The position numbers were made by a program, and so were the translations under genes. A stretch of DNA of 64,000 nt from Firm-04 sp964463355 (GTDB lineage Bacteria; Bacillota; Clostridia; Oscillospirales; Ruminococcaceae): positions 71,597 to 135,596 of the forward strand of contig CAYXBP010000003.1 in assembly GCA_964463355.1 (NCBI GenBank). Direction: 5' to 3'. This document shows, piece by piece, positions 41,764 through 48,735 of this stretch. Position 1 is the stretch's first letter, and every line of letters begins with the position of its first letter. A model generated the notes under the pieces. It made no database searches. It saw only the letters and a list, made by a program, of their open reading frames with translations, and had not been told where the DNA came from.

Positions 41764-43152
41764 CTAAATGATGATGCCGCCCAATGCCCAGTTTTTCACC
41801 GCAGTAATCTGCACCTGTACCATTTTGCCTACCATTGATGGGTCGCCATCGCATTCCACATTCAGGGCGTGACGGTTTTTACCAACCAGTTTTTGCGTTT
41901 CTGCATTGTATTTTTCAACCAGCACTGTGCAGATTTTGCCCAAAAACCGCCTGTTAAACTTCTCTGAAATTTCTCGTTGTTCGGTCAGCATACGCTGCAT
42001 ACGCTCTGCAATGGCATCAGGAGAGGAACACTGCTCATAGGCTGCGGCTTTAGTGCCTGGCCGAGGGCTGTATATGAATGTATAGAGATTATCATACTGA
42101 ACGTGGCGGATGAGCGCAAGAGTTTGTTCAAAATCAGCATCCGTTTCCGTGGGGAATCCCACAATACAGTCACTGGAGAAGGAAAAATCAGGGGCTTTTT
42201 TGCGTGTGCCATCTACCAGCTGCAAATATTGTGCAATTGTATAGCGGCGATTCATCGCCTGCAACACCGCATCGCTGCCGCTTTGCACAGGTAAATGCAA
42301 GTGATGCTCAATATGCTTGGATTGCAGCATGACATCAATCAATGCAGGAGTAGCATCCTTCGGATGTGAACTCATAAAACGGATAAAATACTCGCCTTCA
42401 ATCGCATCGATTTTTCGCAGCAGTTCTGGAAAAGCCATGGGCTGTTCCAGATCTTTGCCATAGGAATTTACATTCTGCCCCAACAACAGGATCTCCTTGT
42501 AGCCTTCATCCACAAGCTGCTGCACTTCAGCAAGAATTGCTTCAGGCTGACGACTGCGCTCTCTTCCACGCACATAGGGTACAATACAATAAGTGCAAAA
42601 ATTGTTGCAACCGTACATCACTGGAACACTTGCCATAAAGCTGTTTTCACGCACAGTGGGCAAGGTTTCATCAGGTGTACCAGTGATTTCGGTGACAGTC
42701 AGACGCTTTTCGCCAGCATAAATACGCAGCAAAGCTTCTGCGAGATGCTCCATTGCTCCCGCACCGAGGATCAACCGCACAAAAGGATAAGATTTCTGTA
42801 TCTGCGCACGAACTTCTTCTTCCTCTGCCATGCAGCCGCAAAGTCCGATGATCAAGCTGCGATTGCGCTCATACAAAGGCTTCAGCGTGCCCAATCTGCC
42901 CAATACACGAGATTCCGCATGGGCGCGTACGGCACAAGTGTTGAACAAAATAACATCGGCATCTTCAGGGGTATTCGTCAGCGTATAGCCGAGGTCGGCA
43001 AGGATGCCCTTGTATTTTTCTCCATCGCAGAAATTCAGTTGGCAACCGAAACTCTGCACAAAGGCTTTGGGCGTATGCGAAAAACCGCAAAGAATCGCGT
43101 GCATTTTTTGCCAGATGACAAGCTGTTCATTTTTTTTGTTTTCCATTGTCAT
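41764..43152 (-). CDS. miaB: tRNA-2-methylthio-N6-dimethylallyladenosine synthase
   Basis: Radical-SAM methylthiotransferase modifying A37. 462 aa: an N-terminal UPF0004 domain with three Cys (SFGCQLN, FNTCAVR and GLCGCMA), a radical-SAM core with CNNFCTYCIVPYVRGRERSR (CxxxCxxC cluster) and a C-terminal TRAM domain (about 385-455, VLVEKYNAETQKLVGKN). ATG at 43152 is preceded by GAGAGGAAG at a long 12-nt spacing. The ~70-residue N-terminal addition before SFGCQ is not needed for the fold; a shorter start cannot be excluded. Single-gene unit with its own promoter. Confidence 0.94.
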   Translation of the reverse strand: MTMENKKNEQLVIWQKMHAILCGFSHTPKAFVQSFGCQLNFCDGEKYKGILADLGYTLTNTPEDADVILFNTCAVRAHAESRVLGRLGTLKPLYERNRSLIIGLCGCMAEEEEVRAQIQKSYPFVRLILGAGAMEHLAEALLRIYAGEKRLTVTEITGTPDETLPTVRENSFMASVPVMYGCNNFCTYCIVPYVRGRERSRQPEAILAEVQQLVDEGYKEILLLGQNVNSYGKDLEQPMAFPELLRKIDAIEGEYFIRFMSSHPKDATPALIDVMLQSKHIEHHLHLPVQSGSDAVLQAMNRRYTIAQYLQLVDGTRKKAPDFSFSSDCIVGFPTETDADFEQTLALIRHVQYDNLYTFIYSPRPGTKAAAYEQCSSPDAIAERMQRMLTEQREISEKFNRRFLGKICTVLVEKYNAETQKLVGKNRHALNVECDGDPSMVGKMVQVQITAVKNWALGGIII

Positions 43153-43209
43153 GATTCATGGGCACTTCCTCTCAGTATTCGATGATATACGAAAGCAGCC
43201 CCACACAAA

Positions 43210-43235
43210 GCCACCTGACGGCTTGGCGGCACGTC
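43210..43235. repeat. Palindromic repeat copy B upstream of miaB
   Basis: GCCACC-TGACGGCTT-GGCGGC then ACGTCTGC, the counterpart of copy A. It lies in the miaB 5' leader. On the minus strand it reads as a hairpin GCCGCC/GGTGGC followed by TTTGTG. Confidence 0.5.
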
Positions 43236-43275
43236 TGCCTGCATATCTTGCAATAGTACGAAGTACATCTTTTTT

Positions 43276-43304
43276 AGTATAGCATATTTTGCGGCAATTG
43301 GCAA
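43276..43304 (-). promoter_or_regulatory. Promoter of miaB
   Basis: Minus strand TTGCCA (43304-43299), 17-bp spacer, TATACT (43281-43276). The resulting leader is about 117 nt and contains repeat copy B. Confidence 0.65.
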
Positions 43305-43384
43305 CCGTATTTTGATCCTTTGCAGTGCCGCTGTAACAAAAATCGGCGAAGTCCTTGAAAATTTGATGAAAATCAAAAAAACAC

Positions 43385-43413
43385 TGGACTTTTTCAGAAA
43401 AATCATGTATAAT
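43385..43413 (+). promoter_or_regulatory. Promoter of the Thr-rich lipoprotein gene
   Basis: TGGACT (43385-43390), 17-bp spacer, TATAAT (43408-43413). Confidence 0.65.
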
Positions 43414-43455
43414 GAAGTGTAACTGATTATTTGCATAAGGAGGCACCCTATTCCC

Positions 43456-44934
43456 ATGAAACTCTGGAAACGCATTACCGCCGCAGTCACCACGCTTTGC
43501 ATGATGTTTACTTGCTTTGCCTGCGGCGAGGATACTGGCATCGCGATGACCGTTGACGGTTATGATGTCCGTGCAGGTATCTACCTTTATTATGTGGTAA
43601 ACGCATACAACGATGCCATTTCTGTGGCAACCGAAAACGGAGAATCTTTCCAAGACTGCGAAACGACCAAGGATATCAAGAAGATTTTGAAGCATACTAC
43701 CATTGATGATATCTCAGCCGAAGAGTGGATTCAAAACAAGGCAACCGAATCCTGCATTGAATATGTGGCGATTCAGCGCGAGTTTGATCGCCTTGGGCTG
43801 GAGCTTTCTGGCGAGGATATTGCAGAGGTGGATTCCAGTCTTGCAAGTACGCTCACCTTCTTCGCTACGTTCTTTGAAGATAGCGGCATCAGCGAGCAGT
43901 CTGCAAAGGATATCCTCATCTCCCAGAAAAAATTGGATCTGATTTGGCAGGCGTATTACGGCGAGGATGGCTCCGTAGGCGTGCAGGAGGATACCCTCTA
44001 CGATTATTATGCAGAGAATTATCTTCGTTACAAGTATATCTCTATGCCCCTTAAGGACGGCGAAGGCAATCTGCTGAAAGCGGATGGCAAGGCGGAGATC
44101 GAAAAAATGGCAGAGGATTATCTTGCGCGGTTGGAGAAAAAATCCGACAGCGAAGCTGATCTGATGGAGGAGTTTGACTACCTCATCGAAGAACACGAGG
44201 CTTATGTGACTTCGCTTTCCAAGGCAGCAGTTACCACTACCGACGCAAACGGCTCTACCGTGACGACAGAAACGACCGCAAAACTTACTACCACGGAAAA
44301 GACAACAACTTCCGCAGAAACAACTACCGATTCCACGGAAACCACAGTGGCTGGCGAAACTACAACTACTTCTGAAACAGCAGCTGCAACAACAACTACT
44401 ACCACAACCACTACCGCTGAAACAACTGGTACTACTGGTACAGGCACCTCGACTACCACAACTACTACCACGACCAATGCACTGGGCTACGATGTGGACA
44501 AGGAGGTTATCGTGGCTGTCAGCACTTCCGCTACCGAGGACGAAACACCTGCGGAAGCAGAAACCACTACCACTACTGCTCCCACATACACCCCCTGCCA
44601 GAAAGTCTATGAGTGGGTTGCCGATGCGAACACCGCTTACAACGAGCCGACCCTTATCAAAGATGACGAGTGCTACTATATCGTCGTGAAGATGGATATC
44701 GAAGATCGTATGACCGAAAACGATCTGTGGAGCGATAATGCCAAGGAGTCTGTCCGTTCGACCGTCTACTACGAGGAATTTGAAACAATGATGGATGAGG
44801 ATATCTACAGCAAATTTACCGAACAACGCAACGAAAAGGCATATAAGCGTTACAAGGTGCTGAATGTAGATGTCGTCGAATATCAGGCGGCATTGATGCA
44901 AAGCTACTACAGCTATTACTACGGTCGCAGCTGA
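43456..44934 (+). CDS. Secreted lipoprotein with a long Thr-rich insert, possibly PrsA/SurA-like
   Basis: 492 aa. Signal peptide with a lipobox-like CFAC (Cys23) predicts lipid anchoring. Residues 24-255 are helical and open with MTVDGYDVRAGIYLYYV, which recalls the N-terminal chaperone part of PrsA/SurA foldases, but no rotamase domain is clear. Residues ~256-340 are almost pure Thr with Ser, Ala, Glu and Gly, followed by a second folded part (about 375-492; Tyr-rich C-terminus YYSYYYGRS). The Thr block is encoded by ACN repeats and may be glycosylated or span the wall. RBS AAGGAGG. The next gene, a LUD protein, is unrelated. Function is unproven. Confidence 0.6.
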   Translation: MKLWKRITAAVTTLCMMFTCFACGEDTGIAMTVDGYDVRAGIYLYYVVNAYNDAISVATENGESFQDCETTKDIKKILKHTTIDDISAEEWIQNKATESCIEYVAIQREFDRLGLELSGEDIAEVDSSLASTLTFFATFFEDSGISEQSAKDILISQKKLDLIWQAYYGEDGSVGVQEDTLYDYYAENYLRYKYISMPLKDGEGNLLKADGKAEIEKMAEDYLARLEKKSDSEADLMEEFDYLIEEHEAYVTSLSKAAVTTTDANGSTVTTETTAKLTTTEKTTTSAETTTDSTETTVAGETTTTSETAAATTTTTTTTTAETTGTTGTGTSTTTTTTTTNALGYDVDKEVIVAVSTSATEDETPAEAETTTTTAPTYTPCQKVYEWVADANTAYNEPTLIKDDECYYIVVKMDIEDRMTENDLWSDNAKESVRSTVYYEEFETMMDEDIYSKFTEQRNEKAYKRYKVLNVDVVEYQAALMQSYYSYYYGRS

Positions 44935-44946
44935 TACTGCAACAGC

Positions 44947-44984
44947 AAGGGGCAATGAGAACAAGTTTTCATTGCCCCTTTTTT
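44947..44984 (+). terminator. Terminator after the Thr-rich lipoprotein gene
   Basis: 12-bp stem AAGGGGCAATGA/TCATTGCCCCTT followed by TTTT. It ends about 21 nt before the next ATG (45006), leaving no room for a separate promoter. Confidence 0.85.
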
Positions 44985-45005
44985 AATCAGAAAGGATGCT
45001 TAAAA

Positions 45006-45665
45006 ATGAACGAATTTATGCTGGCACACCTGTATCAGAAATTGGAACGCGTTGCGGATGCTCTTTGCATGAACCGCATGGACGCGCACTGGGTTAAAAC
45101 CAAAGAGGAGGCATTGGAAATGGTACGCTCCATGCTGCCTAAGAACGCGGTAATCGCAAGCGGTGGTTCGGAAACGCTAAAAGAATGCGGCATCATGGAA
45201 CTGTTGCGCAACGGCGATTACCAGTATTTGGATAGAGAAAAATGCACTCCGGATGAGATCGGTGCGCTTTACCGCAAGGTTTTCTCTGCCGATGTGTTTC
45301 TTTGTAGCAGCAACGCAGTTATCGAAAGCGGCGCATTATATAATGTAGATGGAAACGCCAATCGCGTGGCAGCACTGACCTTTGGGCCGAAGTCCGTGAT
45401 TGTGGTTGCAGGTGCAAATAAGATCGTGCCCACGCTGGAAGCAGCCATAAAGCGCGTCAAGCGCGTGGCAGCCCCCGTGAATACCATGCGACTTTCGCAG
45501 GAAACGCCTTGTGCAAGATGCGGCGTATGCGCTGGGGTCAATGGTGATATGCAAGATGGCTGCCATAGCGAACAGCGTATTTGCTGTAGTTATGTGGTAA
45601 ATGCTTGGCAAAGAATCCCCAACCGAATTAAGGTGATTCTGGTTGCCGAGGACCTCGGATTTTAA
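45006..45665 (+). CDS. LUD-domain protein (LutC/YkgG-like)
   Basis: 219 aa from ATG 45006 (AGAAAGGA, 10+ nt). The product has SGGSETLKECGIMELL and FLCSSNAVIESGALYNVDG, then PKSVIVVAGANKIV, the order seen in LUD-domain (DUF162) proteins linked to lactate or other hydroxy-acid use. A Cys-rich patch, CARCGVCAG...DGC...ICC, near residues 175-195 may bind metal. lutA/lutB partners are absent. It stands first in a group with a PPTase, an SDR and thyX, sharing a one-base stop/start overlap (TAATG) with the next. Confidence 0.8.
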   Translation: MNEFMLAHLYQKLERVADALCMNRMDAHWVKTKEEALEMVRSMLPKNAVIASGGSETLKECGIMELLRNGDYQYLDREKCTPDEIGALYRKVFSADVFLCSSNAVIESGALYNVDGNANRVAALTFGPKSVIVVAGANKIVPTLEAAIKRVKRVAAPVNTMRLSQETPCARCGVCAGVNGDMQDGCHSEQRICCSYVVNAWQRIPNRIKVILVAEDLGF

Positions 45666-46345
45666 TGCAGCGGCTCTGTACACTCGTTGGTACTGATCAC
45701 AAGCTGTTGCTTCGCGTGTATGCCACGCCACTGAATGAAGATATTCCAAAAGGGCAGAAGAATCGCATTTTTCATCTTACAGCACTTGATTTGCTTTCTG
45801 CTGCACTTGCCGCTGACTGGCATCAACCACATTGCCGTATGCTGCGCGATGCGCAGGGAAAACCATATCTCGCAGATATGCTCCCATTTGTGAATATCTC
45901 CCATTGCAGAGGGTTGGCGGTGTGCGTAGTTGCAGCTTTGCCTGTTGGCACGGATTGCGAATCGCCCCGTGCGATAAAAGACAACACCATCACAAGAGTA
46001 TGCAGCAGTGCGGAACAGAGTTTTCTGGCAGCATCTGCCCACAAGCCCTATGATTTTTTGCGACTGTGGACTTTGAAGGAATCCTACGGGAAATGCATTG
46101 GCGCAGGCATTCGTCTGCCCCTTGCAGAGATCGCCTTTGCAGTTCGCAATGATACCATCGCTTTTTGTCACCCTCAAGGGGATGCCTACGCCTTTTTGCA
46201 GCTTTTGCTTCCCGATGCACATATCGTGGCAATTTGTATACCAAACAGCCATACGGTACAGCGGATAGAGTACCATCTGCCGCAGATGCAGGTGTATGGA
46301 TCCCGACATCTTCCAAAAGGAGCTTTTTGCCATGTTGCAGATTGA
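45665..46345 (+). CDS. 4'-phosphopantetheinyl transferase (Sfp superfamily)
   Basis: 226 aa. GTDCES (GxDxE magnesium motif, with C for the usual hydrophobic), KPYLADMLPFVNISHCRG, and WTLKESYGKCIG (W-T-x-K-E-S...K) are the Sfp signature. It moves phosphopantetheine from CoA to carrier-protein domains. The Sfp type usually serves polyketide, nonribosomal or lysine pathways; none is in the window, so it may serve the general acyl carrier protein or a remote cluster. ATG shares a base with the LUD stop; the end overlaps the SDR gene by 14 nt. Confidence 0.85.
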   Translation: MQRLCTLVGTDHKLLLRVYATPLNEDIPKGQKNRIFHLTALDLLSAALAADWHQPHCRMLRDAQGKPYLADMLPFVNISHCRGLAVCVVAALPVGTDCESPRAIKDNTITRVCSSAEQSFLAASAHKPYDFLRLWTLKESYGKCIGAGIRLPLAEIAFAVRNDTIAFCHPQGDAYAFLQLLLPDAHIVAICIPNSHTVQRIEYHLPQMQVYGSRHLPKGAFCHVAD

Positions 46346-47102
46346 TTTGCATGGACATATCGCTGTTATCACTGGAGCATCGGGTATGCTTGGGCGCGTC
46401 ATCGCGCGAATATTTGCACAGTGTGGGGCTAATCTCGCCTTACACTACTATCACGGAAAAGAACAGGCAGAGGCCCTCGCGGATGCCCTGCGTGCCGAAA
46501 CAGGTCGTCGTATCATTACCGTGGGTGGTGATATTACCAAAGCCGAAGATGTACAGTATATACATGAGCAAACACGCGCAAACCTCGGCGTTGCAGATAT
46601 TCTCGTACACAATGCAGTGATCCAATATGCATGGACCTCAGTATTAGAACAGCCGCTTTCGGATTTCGACAGTCAGTATCAATCCTGCGTTATGCAAACC
46701 GTACACATGGTCAAAGCGTTTGTACCCGATATGATTGCGGCAGGGAAAGGCGGTAGAATCGTTGTCATCAACACCGAATGTGCCGCAATGGCTGAAGCAA
46801 ATTGTGCCGCTTACACCGCTGCCAAACGCGGTTTGGATGGCTTGGTACGCTGCCTTGCCAAAGAACTTGGCTCCCATGCCATTACAGTAAATCAAGTCGC
46901 GCCCGGTTGGACAATCACCGAAAACGACCGCAAAAACCATACTGAAATACAGCCGGATTATGACCGCAGCGTACCCCTTGGCAGACGCGGTACAGATATG
47001 GAAATCGCACAAATGTGTGCATTTTTGGCTTCGCCGCTTGCGAGTTTTACCACAGGAGCGTACATTCCCGTTTCTGGTGGCAGAGTTATGCCTGCTATTT
47101 GA
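46332..47102 (+). CDS. Short-chain dehydrogenase/reductase, FabG-like
   Basis: 256 aa from ATG 46332 (AAGGAG 9 nt upstream, inside the PPTase gene). N-terminal TGASGMLGRVIA is a classical Rossmann TGxxxGxG motif; HNAVIQ replaces NNAG; AAYTAAKRGLDGLVR is the YxxxK site. The residue 13 before the catalytic Tyr is Thr where Ser is usual. Probably an NAD(P)H oxidoreductase acting on acyl or other carbonyls. Next to a PPTase, a role on a carrier-bound acyl is tempting, but the substrate is unknown. Confidence 0.82.
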   Translation: MLQIDLHGHIAVITGASGMLGRVIARIFAQCGANLALHYYHGKEQAEALADALRAETGRRIITVGGDITKAEDVQYIHEQTRANLGVADILVHNAVIQYAWTSVLEQPLSDFDSQYQSCVMQTVHMVKAFVPDMIAAGKGGRIVVINTECAAMAEANCAAYTAAKRGLDGLVRCLAKELGSHAITVNQVAPGWTITENDRKNHTEIQPDYDRSVPLGRRGTDMEIAQMCAFLASPLASFTTGAYIPVSGGRVMPAI

Positions 47103-47122
47103 CTGAACAGGAGGCCATATAT

Positions 47123-48481
47123 ATGGAACAGCTCAAAGTGCAGATTGTTTCGCACGCCAACGCAGGAGAACTGGTTTGTGCTGCATCTGCAAGGATTTCT
47201 ACTACACAGGGCACAGCACTTTCTATTTTGGAACGCTCGAAAGAAAAGGAAAACAACGGCACACTCATCCAAAAAGTCGTTGCCTCGGGGCATCAATCGG
47301 TGGTGGAACACGCTGTATTTACCGTTGCATTTGATAATGTAAGCGTCTGTACCGAGGAGTTTGTGATTGAATTCCGTCTGGCATCTTACACGGTACAGTC
47401 CCGCCGTTATGTGGATTTCTCCAACACGGGATTCTATCAACCAGCCATGCCCGAACAATGTGTTGCTCCCTACCGCGCACACATGGCTTCACTGTTTGAT
47501 ACCTACGCGCAGCTTCTTGCACTGGACATTCCCAAGGAGGATGCCCGCTTTGTGTTGCCTTATTGCTTTCGCAGCAATTTTTACTGTACGATGAATGCTC
47601 GTGAACTTGCCCATATGATCGCGACTATGCTGTGGGGCAGAGGAAGATTTGTTCCTGAACTGGTCAGCATCGGCAGCAAATTGAAAGAACAGTTTGAACA
47701 ATATTTTCCAAGCTTGCTTGATACCATGCGACCTCGATATGAAAGCCACGCATCAGATATCCGCTACATCCTGCCGCAGACTGCTCCAACCATTCCTGAA
47801 CCTACAGTAGAAAAAGCACAGATTATTCTGCGTACTGTTACACCTGATGCGGATATGATTGTGCAGTCGGCAGCGGGGGCAAATGGTGCAATCACAACCG
47901 ATTATACACCTCTGACCTTAAAAGAGGTTGTTACTGCTGAGCGACCCCGTGAATTGGAGCTGATACAGGCACTCTTTACTATCAAGGGCTTGTCACTCGC
48001 CGCTGTGACGCATCTGGTGCGCCATCGGGTGCAGACGGTGCTGGTGCCGCAGATATTGCAAGCACTGATAGCAAATCGTTACGTATTGCCGCAAACCGTT
48101 TTGAATAATTCCAAGGCGAGCGTATTGTACCACGAAGCATTTGCCAAAAATACACAATCCGTGCGTGAACTGATTGCAATGGGACTGCCCACGAATGCAC
48201 TGCAATACTTTGCAATGGCAGGGCATCTTCTGGATTGTACCTGCGCTATGAATGGTAGAGAATTGCAGCACTTTTTTGCGTTGCGTACTTGCAACCGCGC
48301 CCAGTGGGAGATTCGCGGAGTGGCAGAGATGCTGCTCTTTGCACTGCGTGAACACGGCGATGTATTTCATCTGTTTGGCCCAAGCTGCTGTACCACAGGG
48401 CATTGCCCAGAAGGTCGTTTCAGCTGCGGTAAAATGCAGGAGATGCAGCAAAAATACACCGCAGATTCGCGTATCGATTGA
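47123..48481 (+). CDS. thyX: FAD-dependent thymidylate synthase, duplicated ThyX domains
   Basis: 452 aa, about twice a normal ThyX. Both halves show the ThyX layout, but the catalytic pieces are split. The first half (1-~225) keeps FRLASYTVQSRRY (84-96), which supplies the S...SxRY end of RHRxxSxNExSxRY but has lost RH. The second half (about 285-452) has RHR (300-302) and LRTCNRAQWEIR (387-398), which includes the QxEIR substrate region missing from the first. ATG 47123 is placed by AGGAGG (47109-47114). It makes dTMP from dUMP with methylene-THF and FAD, if active. Other family members of this size exist to my knowledge, so it is probably a subfamily. Confidence 0.85.
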   Translation: MEQLKVQIVSHANAGELVCAASARISTTQGTALSILERSKEKENNGTLIQKVVASGHQSVVEHAVFTVAFDNVSVCTEEFVIEFRLASYTVQSRRYVDFSNTGFYQPAMPEQCVAPYRAHMASLFDTYAQLLALDIPKEDARFVLPYCFRSNFYCTMNARELAHMIATMLWGRGRFVPELVSIGSKLKEQFEQYFPSLLDTMRPRYESHASDIRYILPQTAPTIPEPTVEKAQIILRTVTPDADMIVQSAAGANGAITTDYTPLTLKEVVTAERPRELELIQALFTIKGLSLAAVTHLVRHRVQTVLVPQILQALIANRYVLPQTVLNNSKASVLYHEAFAKNTQSVRELIAMGLPTNALQYFAMAGHLLDCTCAMNGRELQHFFALRTCNRAQWEIRGVAEMLLFALREHGDVFHLFGPSCCTTGHCPEGRFSCGKMQEMQQKYTADSRID

Positions 48482-48498
48482 TTATATCTTACCATATT

Positions 48499-48530
48499 GC
48501 CCTCTTCAAACGGAGAGGGCGTTTTCATTT
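48499..48530 (+). terminator. Terminator after thyX
   Basis: Stem GCCCTCT (48499-48505) / AGAGGGC (48514-48520), then GTTTTCATTTT. Confidence 0.75.
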
Positions 48531-48588
48531 TCTTGCGTCAAAAGCTTGCGTAATATCACTCTGTTTTTCTTCCAAAATCAGGGAAATT

Positions 48589-48635
48589 TTCATCTAAAAT
48601 TCACTAAATTCATATTGAATTCACAAAAAATTCAT
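48589..48635 (+). promoter_or_regulatory. Five TTCAT/TTCAC boxes upstream of the dockerin gene
   Basis: TTCAT 48589, TTCAC 48600, TTCAT 48609, TTCAC 48620 and TTCAT 48631: starts spaced 11, 9, 11 and 11 bp, on one face of the helix. This is the form of a direct-repeat site for an OmpR/PhoB-type regulator. A possible -10, TATCTT (48657), lies 21 bp after the last box; TATGAT at 48643 or 48666 are alternatives. Confidence 0.6.
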
Positions 48636-48735
48636 AGAATGCTATGATTTGTGTGGTATCTTTGTTATGATATGCGCTTGTATTGCATAATCACTTGCGA
48701 CGGCGTATTCGGCATTTGGAAAGGAAGGGTTCTCT

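Noticed and set aside
44202..44477. Valine-rich minus-strand frame
   Set aside because: It is the complement of the Thr (ACN) repeat of the lipoprotein gene; GTN codons give Val. Not a protein.
44280..44480. Possible CRISPR-like or microsatellite array
   Set aside because: The repetition is codon-level ACN in an intact frame, without spacers or equal repeats.
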